Shown here in pieces: positions 1-10,585 of a stretch of DNA of 42,016 nt (positions within the stretch are counted from its first letter, which is position 1; every line of letters begins with the position of its first letter). The notes under the pieces were generated by a model, which ran no database searches, had not been told where the DNA came from, and saw only the letters and a list, made by a program, of their open reading frames with translations. Position numbers and translations under genes: made by a program. The stretch is from Acidobacteriota bacterium (GTDB taxonomy: Bacteria > Acidobacteriota > Terriglobia > Bryobacterales > Bryobacteraceae), in NCBI GenBank assembly GCA_947470805.1, contig CANIVU010000081.1, positions 1 through 42,016 on the forward strand, written 5' to 3'.

Positions 1-453
<453 letters not shown>

Positions 454-647
454 AAACGAGGACGTGGATAGAGTCATTGAAGACAAGTCTTTCGCCAAAG
501 GTGATTGTACTTAGTAAATGACAGCCGTTCTATTCCACATCGTCGCTTCCTTATTTACTCGATTATTCTAGTGGTTACGTCAGGTCGCCTTTGCGCGATC
601 GGCAGAAACATCCAATTGGCCTCGACGAGTTAACTCTCGTGAGCTGG

Positions 648-683
648 TCAGTTGAGTGGATGGCAGCCCATTCACTCAACTGA
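648..683 (+). other. 16-bp hairpin in the 16S-23S spacer
   Basis: The arms 648-663 and 668-683 pair over 16 positions with one G-T wobble (659 with 672), closing a four-base loop CAGC. It stands 22 bases upstream of tRNA-Ala. Such a long stem in the rRNA spacer is most simply a processing hairpin (RNase III-type substrate) or part of a longer 16S processing stem whose partner lies upstream of the window. The pairing is seen; the function is inferred. The rest of the spacer 454-705 shows no gene; a smaller hairpin (ACGAG/CTCGT) sits near 624-639. Confidence 0.7.
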
Positions 684-705
684 TAAGCAATATCACAAGA
701 GTTCG

Positions 706-781
706 GGGGCTGTAGCTCAGCTGGGAGAGCGCCTGATTTGCATTCAGGAGGTCGTCGGTTCGATCCCGATCAGCTCCACCA
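706..781 (+). tRNA. tRNA-Ala (anticodon UGC)
   Basis: A complete 76-base cloverleaf. The acceptor GGGGCTG pairs with CAGCTCC, the D arm contains GTAGCTCAG, the anticodon TGC is at 739-741 in loop TTTGCAT, the T arm carries GGTTCGATCCC, and CCA is encoded at 779-781. It lies in the rRNA spacer and is transcribed with the operon. It precedes tRNA-Ile, the reverse of the common Ile-Ala order. Confidence 0.98.
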
Positions 782-814
782 GCAAAAGCTTGCAGCAGGC
801 TGCATCGAAAGAGA

Positions 815-891
<77 letters not shown>

Positions 892-996
892 CAATCGAAA
901 CACTCCGGTACAGTTCGTAGAGAGCAGAAGCAAACGTCGTAGAGATACGGAGTTTACTTCTGAGCTTTTCGAAGCGAGGAACCAAGATCTTTGACA

Positions 997-1013
997 ATTG
1001 AATACTGACGGGC
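997..1013 (+). other. Outer 17-bp arm of the 23S long-range stem (partner 4114-4130)
   Basis: ATTGAATACTGACGGGC here is the exact reverse complement of 4114-4130, beyond the 23S 3' end. The flanks (AAGATCTTTG before it, CAAAGATC after the partner) extend the complementarity imperfectly. The two arms bracket the whole 23S gene, so the precursor can fold into a long outer stem around 23S, a layout used for RNase III-type maturation in bacteria. Pairing is directly seen; the role is inferred. Confidence 0.75.
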
Positions 1014-1110
1014 ATAATAAAGCACAAATTAATACTGGCAGCCCAGAGAGACGTATACTCTGCACGGGTATATGTACGGTTGCCGGCCTGAGTAGCGTGT
1101 ATGTGTGTTG

Positions 1111-1122
1111 AGTAAATTTTAT

Positions 1123-1129
<7 letters not shown>
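1111..1129 (+). other. Inner 19-bp 23S processing stem, 5' arm (partner 4051-4069)
   Basis: AGTAAATTTTATGGTCAAG is perfectly complementary to 4051-4069. The inner seven pairs are the conserved terminal helix of mature 23S, and the outer twelve belong to the precursor. This fixes the approximate mature 23S ends at 1123 and 4057. Confidence 0.85.
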
Positions 1130-4057
<2,928 letters not shown>

Positions 4058-4169
4058 ATAAAATTTACTGTGCATACATGCACGATACTTCAGAGTAATT
4101 TAGGCTTTCCGTTGCCCGTCAGTATTCAATACAAAGATCCTTAGATCTTCTTCAAAAGTTTCTACAACT

Positions 4170-4287
<118 letters not shown>

Positions 4288-4294
4288 TTCATTC

Positions 4295-4320
4295 AAAACC
4301 GCCCTCAGGGGCGGTTTTTT
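4295..4320 (+). terminator. Intrinsic terminator of the rRNA operon
   Basis: A perfect 10-bp stem (4295-4304 with 4309-4318) closes a TCAG loop and runs into six T (4315-4320). It sits 8 bases after the 5S end and just before the converging DUF1501 gene, whose stop is at 4328. The A-run on the other side means it could also work on the minus strand. Confidence 0.93.
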
Positions 4321-4327
4321 CGTTCCC

Positions 4328-5689
4328 CTACGCCAGTATCTCCTTAACTAGCTCCCCGTGAACATCAGTCAACCGGAAGTGCCGGCCACTATAGAAATAC
4401 GTCAGCTTCAAGTGATCGAGACCCATCAAATGCAGTAACGTCGCATTCAGATCGTGGTTATGAACCTTCTTTTCGACGGCGCGGTACCCGAACTCATCCG
4501 TCGCTCCGTGTATGTACCCCGCCTTCACGCCTCCGCCCGCAAGTAGAATCGAATAGCCCGCAGAGTTGTGATCCCGCCCATTCTGTAGCTTCACCAAAGA
4601 AGAATTCTCCACAGCCGGCGTCCGTCCAAACTCCGTCCCGAACACGACAAGCGTTTCGTCCAATAGCCCGCGCGCCGCTAGGTCCTCAACTAACGCGCCC
4701 ACTGCGGGATCCGCCTTCCGCGCGTTCGCCTTGTGCGCCTGGATATCTTCGTGCGAGTCCCATGGTTGGGAGTTGCCGTAGTAAATCTGCACCATCCGGA
4801 CACCTTTCTCCACCAGTCGCAAGGCCATCAAACATCCGCGGCCAAAATCGGAATCTCCATACCGTGCCCGAATCTTCTCTGGCTCCTTCATGACATCAAA
4901 AACCTCAGGCACCTCCGTCTGCATCCGGAACGCCGTTTCCATCGATTGGATTGCCGCTTCCAGATTCGAATCCCCGGCTCGCTCCGCCAGGTGCCCGGTA
5001 TTCAACTCCTTCAGCAGGTCCAACTGACGACGCTGATCCGACGCCGTCTTCCCCCCGCGTTCCAGGAACTGGACCAACTTCTTCGGGTCCTTCTCCGTCG
5101 CTTTGATGAAAGTACCCTGAAACACTGCAGGCAGAAACGCCGACTCCCAAAGCGGCGGCCCAACAACCGGCGTACCCGGACACAAAACTACATAGCCAGG
5201 CAGATTTCGATTCTCCGTACCAAGTCCATACGTGAGCCACGACCCCAAAGACGGACGGCCCGGTTGAATCGTCCCGCAATTCATCATGAACAAAGAAGGC
5301 TCATGATTAGGAACGTCTGTATGCATCGACCGAATCACCGTGAACTTATCGATGTTCCGCGCGATATTAGGAAATATCTCGCTCACTTCAATTCCGCTCT
5401 GCCCGTACTGCTTAAACGAAAACGGTGATCGCATCAGGGAACCCGTAATCCGTTCCGTCTTAACCTGCTCGCCCGGCATTGGCTGGCCATGATACTTAGT
5501 CAGCGAGGGCTTGGGGTCGAACGTATCGACCTGCGACATGCCCCCATTCATCACCAGGTAGATAATGTGCTTCGCCTTCGGGGCAAAATGCGGCGCCTTA
5601 GCCGCAAAGGGATCCATCTGGTCCGCCAGCGCGACCGTTCCAAATCCACCCGCCATGCGGGCCAAAAAACTGCGTCGATTAGTCCACAT
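4328..5689 (-). CDS. DUF1501 family protein, Tat-type signal (pair 1)
   Basis: A 453-residue secreted protein of the DUF1501 family (PF07394), which has an alkaline-phosphatase/sulfatase-like fold but no established reaction. The N-terminus carries a twin-arginine motif (NRRSFLARM, residues 4-12) followed by a short hydrophobic stretch, so Tat export is likely. Family hallmarks include NGGMSQVDTFDPKP (about 48-61), the C-terminal FGTEFGRTP segment and GRDHN. It overlaps the upstream PSCyt1 gene by 11 bases, so the two are co-transcribed and translationally coupled. In Planctomycetes and Solibacteres such pairs are common and are thought to act outside the cytoplasmic membrane. The start ATG is chosen because it gives the Tat peptide at the right place. 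The substrate is unknown. Confidence 0.93.
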   Translation of the reverse strand: MWTNRRSFLARMAGGFGTVALADQMDPFAAKAPHFAPKAKHIIYLVMNGGMSQVDTFDPKPSLTKYHGQPMPGEQVKTERITGSLMRSPFSFKQYGQSGIEVSEIFPNIARNIDKFTVIRSMHTDVPNHEPSLFMMNCGTIQPGRPSLGSWLTYGLGTENRNLPGYVVLCPGTPVVGPPLWESAFLPAVFQGTFIKATEKDPKKLVQFLERGGKTASDQRRQLDLLKELNTGHLAERAGDSNLEAAIQSMETAFRMQTEVPEVFDVMKEPEKIRARYGDSDFGRGCLMALRLVEKGVRMVQIYYGNSQPWDSHEDIQAHKANARKADPAVGALVEDLAARGLLDETLVVFGTEFGRTPAVENSSLVKLQNGRDHNSAGYSILLAGGGVKAGYIHGATDEFGYRAVEKKVHNHDLNATLLHLMGLDHLKLTYFYSGRHFRLTDVHGELVKEILA

Positions 5690-8207
5690 AGAGAAACTCG
5701 TTCGAACTCAACAAAACTTGGATGTACTGGGCCCAATCGGCCTGACCGAGGAACGTGGCACCCACCTCCCGCTCCCGTGCGCTCGGCGTCCGCTGAAACA
5801 GCAACGCATAAACCGCCGTAAACCGTTCCGGATTCGTCTGCGCCATGCACTCCACCCGTTGAGCCAGCGCTACCGCCCGCAACCGCAGAAACGAAGAATT
5901 CAAAAAGAACAATTTCTGCAGGGGAACATTCGTAACACCACGTTGCTCCACGTGAATGGACGTACTGGGAAAATCAAACAGTGCTAGCGTCTCGTTCTGC
6001 TGATATCGTCCCACTCGGACATACACCGTTCGCCTCAAGTTTCCATCCGCCAACTCGGCCGAATCCCCACCCACCCGACCATCCAGTTCCCCACTCACCG
6101 CGAGAATCGAGTCCCTGATCGCCTCGGCGTCCAGCCGTCTCCGGTTCGCCCGCCAGAACAACCGGTTGTCCGGATCCTTGGCGCTACCCGCCGCCGAATT
6201 GCCACTCGACGCCAAATAAGCATCCGACAACACAATCTCGCGAATCAGCCGCTTCATCGAAAATCCCGACTCGCGAAATCGCCCCGCCAGATGGTCCAAC
6301 AAATTCCGGTTTGCGGGCCGATCCCCCATTAACCCGAAATTAGAAGGTGTCCGCACGATCCCCGCTCCAAACAGCCACCCCCAAATCCGATTCGCCATCA
6401 CGCGGGCCGCCAATGGGCTCTCCACGATCGAATTCGCCAACTGCAACCGCCCACTTCCCTCCCGCAGCGGTACCCCTCCCAGCGCAGACAAAAAATGCCG
6501 CGGCACAATTTCCCCTGGATCCGTAGGATTCCCTCGCTTGTTCAACGGCAGGTCGATGGGTTCCTCGTGTTCCGCCATACCATGGTGATACCCATACGCA
6601 GCCGGAGCCGCCTTCTTTGCCGCCGCCAACTCCGCCCGAAGAGCCGCCAGGTGCCGGCTGTACTCTCCAGTCAATCGCGTCTCAACTGCCTCGCCCTCCA
6701 GTCGGAACACCGCATCCGTCCTGCCGATAAATTTCTGCCACAACTGATACCGTTCGCGATCCAGCGACTTAGTAACGACCTCCGAGCCAGGATTGAAATC
6801 CGCCTCCGAGTCATAGTTGAACGGCAAAATGGTTTTCCGCCGTTTGGCCACCGGCGCGGTCCCACGAATGACCGCCGTCCGATTCTCCTCGTCCATTACT
6901 CTCTTCTGCTCGATCACAGAAAGTAAAATGTCCTGAAATGCCCGGGCATCTGTCTCTGACTTACTCGCCGCCCAGGCATTCAGAAATGGATGATCCTCTT
7001 CCGGCTTTGCCAGATAGGCGCGGACTTTCTTCAATACATCAGCATCGCTCCCCGGTTTACCCATTAGAAAATCCGCCGCCTGACGAGCATAAATGAGCGC
7101 CAGCTGTTCTCTTTGCGCGGCCAAAAACGAATCAATCTCCTTTTGCAGCGACTGAATCCGCCTCTGCGCGGCATCGTAAGCGTCCACCGTAGCCGGCGCC
7201 GCCAACGGGTATTCCTTGTACGCGGAACTGGCAAACACCCCAGCCAGCGCGTAGTAATCTTTCTGCGGAATCGGATCGTACTTATGGTCATGGCAGCGCG
7301 CGCAGGCCGCCGTCAATCCCAGGAAGCCGCGAGTTACCATATCCACGCGGTCGTGCCGTTCATCCGCCCGTGCCTGTGGTGGTTGCGTAATCCCGTAATA
7401 CCAGGGCCCAAGCCCAAACAGCCCTAACCCGCCAACTAATGACGAGTTATCCGGCAGCAAGTCGCCGGCAATCTGCGCCTTCACAAATACGTCATATGGT
7501 AAGTCCCGATTGAACTGCTCAATCACCCAATCCCGATACCGCCACGCATTCGGATAGGGCCGCGGCTGCGTACCCGTGAAGTCGTCTTCTCCAAACCGCG
7601 CCACATCCAACCAATGCCGCCCCCACCGTTCGCCAAATTGCGGTGACGCCAGCAACCCGTCCACCAACTTCCCTAAATCCCCATGCTGCAGATAGGGAGA
7701 CGTCGCCGGCGCCGGCAACCCAACCAGATCCGCATAAACACGGCGCAAGATCGTCCGCCGGTCAGCCCGAGGATTGGGCGAAATTCCCTTAGCCGCCAGC
7801 CCCGCCTTTACATGTGAATCGATCGACCCGGAAACAGCCTGCAACGGCTCGGTCGACCACAGCGCCCTGCCAGGTTTCGCGACAACCACCGGCCAATCCG
7901 CCCCATCCCGAATCCACTTCTCAATCGAGGCTATCTCGGTTTCCGCCAACGCCCCGCCCGGCGGCATTTTCAACGCCCCCACCCTCCGCACCGCCTGCAC
8001 CATCAAACTTGCCGCGGGATCCCCCACAACGACCGCCGCCCCACGCTTTCCGCCCGCCAACAACCCAGCCCGCGAATCCAATCGCAGCCCCCCAGCCGCA
8101 TTCTCCCCATGACACCCCAAGCACTTCTCCGCCAATACCGGCCGCACCCGCGCCTCAAAGAAGTCATTCCCAAACGCGGCCACCGAAAGGAGCAACCAGA
8201 TTCTCAC
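5679..8207 (-). CDS. PSCyt1-DUF1549-DUF1553 secreted cytochrome-like protein (pair 1)
   Basis: 842 residues. The order is: short hydrophobic signal peptide (1-13); PSCyt1 c-type cytochrome-like domain with CLGCH (29-33) and a MPPGG segment (81-85) suited to an axial Met; DUF1549 (PSCyt2) with a second heme-type motif CARCH (302-306) in CARCHDHKYDP; then DUF1553 (PSD1) to the C-terminus. The family is abundant in Planctomycetes and Solibacteres; its reaction is not established, but the two CxxCH motifs imply covalent heme and a periplasmic place. The start is GTG; an upstream TAGAAT box (8217-8222) overlaps the stop of the methyltransferase gene, so both read-through and a separate promoter are possible. 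It is the first gene of a pair with DUF1501. Confidence 0.93.
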   Translation of the reverse strand: MRIWLLLSVAAFGNDFFEARVRPVLAEKCLGCHGENAAGGLRLDSRAGLLAGGKRGAAVVVGDPAASLMVQAVRRVGALKMPPGGALAETEIASIEKWIRDGADWPVVVAKPGRALWSTEPLQAVSGSIDSHVKAGLAAKGISPNPRADRRTILRRVYADLVGLPAPATSPYLQHGDLGKLVDGLLASPQFGERWGRHWLDVARFGEDDFTGTQPRPYPNAWRYRDWVIEQFNRDLPYDVFVKAQIAGDLLPDNSSLVGGLGLFGLGPWYYGITQPPQARADERHDRVDMVTRGFLGLTAACARCHDHKYDPIPQKDYYALAGVFASSAYKEYPLAAPATVDAYDAAQRRIQSLQKEIDSFLAAQREQLALIYARQAADFLMGKPGSDADVLKKVRAYLAKPEEDHPFLNAWAASKSETDARAFQDILLSVIEQKRVMDEENRTAVIRGTAPVAKRRKTILPFNYDSEADFNPGSEVVTKSLDRERYQLWQKFIGRTDAVFRLEGEAVETRLTGEYSRHLAALRAELAAAKKAAPAAYGYHHGMAEHEEPIDLPLNKRGNPTDPGEIVPRHFLSALGGVPLREGSGRLQLANSIVESPLAARVMANRIWGWLFGAGIVRTPSNFGLMGDRPANRNLLDHLAGRFRESGFSMKRLIREIVLSDAYLASSGNSAAGSAKDPDNRLFWRANRRRLDAEAIRDSILAVSGELDGRVGGDSAELADGNLRRTVYVRVGRYQQNETLALFDFPSTSIHVEQRGVTNVPLQKLFFLNSSFLRLRAVALAQRVECMAQTNPERFTAVYALLFQRTPSAREREVGATFLGQADWAQYIQVLLSSNEFLYVD

Positions 8208-8219
8208 AATGCGCTTATT

Positions 8220-8870
8220 CTATCGCTCCACCATCCAAACCAGAAACAACCCATCGGGATCGACGTCTTCCCAGTAACTAATCGGACGGCTCGTCACCTT
8301 CCGGCAGTGCCGCCCCAGCATCCCCGCCAACTCTTTCTCCCCAAACCACCGCTCCCACTCCGGTGTCTCCAGCCGTCCCCAGTGGTCCTTGTTCTTGTCG
8401 ATAACGACAATCCGCCCACCGGGCTTCACCACCCGGCAAAGCTCCGCCACCGCCCGTTCAATATCCACTGCATGCTCCAGCGATTCGGTCGCGTACAAAC
8501 AATCAAACGCCCCGTCCGCATACGGCAGGGAAGTCAACGATCCCGCGCAAGGCATCAACGGCGCCTCCACAAATCGCAGCATCGCCACCGCGATATCCAT
8601 CGTATGCAAACGCACGTCCGGATACTCCCCCAACAACACCCGCGCGAACCGCCCCTTCCCGCACCCCGCGTCCAGAACCCGCTTCCCCGCCAGGTCCCCG
8701 AATGTCTCCAAGATCACCCGTACATGCAAAATCCGCGGATCAATCGTAGACGGAAAATGTTCTTCGTCCGAAGCCGACTCCTCAAACGAACGGCGGATCC
8801 GCTGTTGCAGATCCGCCGTCAACGCCGGTTCTTTTTCAGAACCAAACAAACTACGCAACCAGTTCCGCAC
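8220..8870 (-). CDS. Class I SAM-dependent methyltransferase
   Basis: 216 residues with a methyltransferase-11-type Rossmann fold. The SAM-binding motif I is VLDAGCGKGRFARVLL near residues 60-75, followed by an acidic loop (HTMDIA), motif SLPYADGAFDCLYATESLEH, and RVVKPGGRIVVID. The substrate cannot be read from the sequence; class members act on quinones, lipids, sugars and small molecules. The start GTG is three bases past the stop of the phosphofructokinase gene, so it is cotranscribed with it. The stop lies 12 bases before the PSCyt1 start. No signal peptide, so cytoplasmic. Confidence 0.88.
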   Translation of the reverse strand: MRNWLRSLFGSEKEPALTADLQQRIRRSFEESASDEEHFPSTIDPRILHVRVILETFGDLAGKRVLDAGCGKGRFARVLLGEYPDVRLHTMDIAVAMLRFVEAPLMPCAGSLTSLPYADGAFDCLYATESLEHAVDIERAVAELCRVVKPGGRIVVIDKNKDHWGRLETPEWERWFGEKELAGMLGRHCRKVTSRPISYWEDVDPDGLFLVWMVER

Positions 8871-8873
8871 AGT

Positions 8874-10058
8874 CTACGGATTGGTCAGGAATATCGGCAT
8901 GCCCGCTTTGCCGGTGTAGTTCGGGCGGTAACGGTCCACGTTGTACATCGTGGCCACGTCCACCTTGCGCGGACCGTGCTTCGGATCCGGGATTTCGGCC
9001 ATGCAGTAACGCCCATCGGCGATCGCCGCCATCAGGCCGCTCTTGCCCTGCAGAATCGCGTCAAACGCCATGTTGCCGAACGTCGTCGCCACCAGCTTAT
9101 CGGTGAAGTCCGGCGAGCCGCCGCGCAGGTCATACGTCAAGTCGCTGACGATGCACTCCAGTTTCTCTCGCTTCTTCAACTCATCGGCCAGCGCCTCGCC
9201 CACGTTCATCTTCTTGCGATGACCGTAGTCGTCCGGATCGCCGTACTCCTGCACAATGTAGCCATCCCACGCCGCGCCTTCGCTCAGCACCACCAGTGCA
9301 TACTTCGAAGGGTTATTGGCCTTGTCCGCCGAAATCAGCTCCGCCATCTTCTGCACGTCGAAGGAATACTCCGGAATCGCGCAACGGATCGAAGTCACAT
9401 AGGCGGTGTAGAGCGCCGTATACCCCGCGTCGCGCCCGAATACGCGGAAAACGCCAACGCGCTCGTGCGAACCCACCGTCGTGCGCTGCCGCTGAATGGC
9501 GTCATGCGCGCGCGTAATCGCCGTCGAAAAACCGATGCAGTACTCGGTGTTCCGCACGTCGTTGTCCATCGTCTTCGGCACGCAGACAACCTTGAACCCC
9601 TGCGCGTGCAACTTCTGCGCGTAGCTCAACGTATCGTCGCCGCCAATTGCCACCAGCGTGTCCACGCCCAGCGACTCCAAATTCTTGATGACGTGCTTGG
9701 AAACGTCCCAGGCCTTGTACGTCTCGCCCTTCTTCGTCACCATCTCGCTCGGATAGCTATCGGCGTCCAGGAACGTCGGCAGCTTCCGCATCTTCGCCGG
9801 ATTCGTCCGGCTCGAATGCAGGTAAGTGCCGCCGTCGCGGTCGATCGTGCGCGTGTTCATGCGGTCCAACGGACGCAGATACGCGGTCTTCGATGCTTCG
9901 TCTTCCATGTTGAGGTGGGTCAACCCCTCCCAACCGCGACGGAAACCCATCACTTCCATGCCTGCTTCGTAGGCGCGATAGGTAACGCCCTTGATCACCG
10001 AGTTCAATCCCGGGACGTCGCCGCCCCCGGTCAGGATTCCAATACGCTTCGTAGCCAT
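8874..10058 (-). CDS. pfp: Phosphofructokinase, probably pyrophosphate-dependent
   Basis: 394 residues from the ATG at 10058; a TTG 18 bases upstream (10076) is an alternative start. The N-terminal KRIGILTGGGDVPGLN is the phosphofructokinase nucleotide/phosphate site. Two substrate-specificity positions read GGDDT and PKTMDND. In this family Asp in place of the second Gly of GGDG, together with Lys in PKT, marks pyrophosphate users (EC 2.7.1.90) rather than ATP users, which have GGDGS and PGT. So it likely converts fructose 6-phosphate and PPi reversibly to fructose 1,6-bisphosphate and phosphate, in glycolysis or gluconeogenesis. It is transcribed leftward with a methyltransferase, and divergently from an FKBP gene. 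Length and motifs are complete. ATP use remains possible until tested. Confidence 0.93.
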   Translation of the reverse strand: MATKRIGILTGGGDVPGLNSVIKGVTYRAYEAGMEVMGFRRGWEGLTHLNMEDEASKTAYLRPLDRMNTRTIDRDGGTYLHSSRTNPAKMRKLPTFLDADSYPSEMVTKKGETYKAWDVSKHVIKNLESLGVDTLVAIGGDDTLSYAQKLHAQGFKVVCVPKTMDNDVRNTEYCIGFSTAITRAHDAIQRQRTTVGSHERVGVFRVFGRDAGYTALYTAYVTSIRCAIPEYSFDVQKMAELISADKANNPSKYALVVLSEGAAWDGYIVQEYGDPDDYGHRKKMNVGEALADELKKREKLECIVSDLTYDLRGGSPDFTDKLVATTFGNMAFDAILQGKSGLMAAIADGRYCMAEIPDPKHGPRKVDVATMYNVDRYRPNYTGKAGMPIFLTNP

Positions 10059-10066
10059 TCCCCTCG

Positions 10067-10072
10067 ATTGTA
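10067..10072 (-). promoter_or_regulatory. Possible -10 box of pfp
   Basis: TACAAT on the minus strand ends eight bases before the pfp ATG. A transcript starting seven bases after it would have a leader of only about two bases. GAGGGG lies one base before the ATG, too close for a normal ribosome-binding site. No clear -35 was identified. Confidence 0.4.
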
Positions 10073-10144
10073 CCAAGCCCGGCGCGGGCCTCCCCCGTGG
10101 TATTCTTCGATGGGCGCGAGCGCCCTCTGGAAAGGAATGTCCCC

Positions 10145-10585
10145 ATGCCGGCCATTAAAGGAGATCTCGTCCGCGTTCACTACAAAGGAACGCTCACGGA
10201 TGGGACAGTATTCGATTCGAGCGAAGGGCGCGAACCCTTGGAATTCACGCTCGGCCAAGGTCAAGTAATCCCTGGTTTTGAAAACGCGGTGACCGGTTTG
10301 GAAGTCGGTTCCAGCATCACAAAGACCATCCCCGCCGACGAGGCCTATGGCCCCATGCGCGAAGAGATGGTCATCAAGATCCCGAAGGATCAGTTCCCCG
10401 AAGACATGCCCATCGAAGTCGGCCAGGAGCTCCAGCTCCAAGGTCCCGGAGGCGTCCTCGTCGCCCAGATCGTCGGCATTGAAGAGGACGGCGTCATCCT
10501 CGACGCCAATCACCCCCTCGCCGGCGAAGATCTCACCTTCACCATCACGCTCGACTCCATCGGCAGCAAGCTCATCATCCCCTAG
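10145..10585 (+). CDS. FKBP-type peptidyl-prolyl isomerase, SlyD-like
   Basis: 146 residues, cytoplasmic, no signal peptide. The N-terminus GDLVRVHYKGTLTDGTVFDSS and the segment GQGQVIPGFENAVTGLEVG are the FKBP catalytic fold. The middle part (EEMVIKIPKDQFPEDMPIEVGQ) is the insert-in-flap chaperone domain seen in SlyD, after which the FKBP strand resumes (NHPLAGEDLTFTITLDSI). The His-rich metal-binding tail of E. coli SlyD is absent. The ATG at 10145 is chosen over an in-frame upstream start because AAAGGA lies eight bases before it and the homologous fold begins here. Its stop codon shares CTAG with the stop of the converging gene. Expected role: proline isomerization and folding assistance. 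Confidence 0.93.
   Translation: MPAIKGDLVRVHYKGTLTDGTVFDSSEGREPLEFTLGQGQVIPGFENAVTGLEVGSSITKTIPADEAYGPMREEMVIKIPKDQFPEDMPIEVGQELQLQGPGGVLVAQIVGIEEDGVILDANHPLAGEDLTFTITLDSIGSKLIIP

Noticed and set aside
8109-10268. A 719-codon plus-strand open frame opposite pfp and the methyltransferase
   Set aside because: Its translation is Arg/His-rich and overlaps well-supported genes on the other strand.
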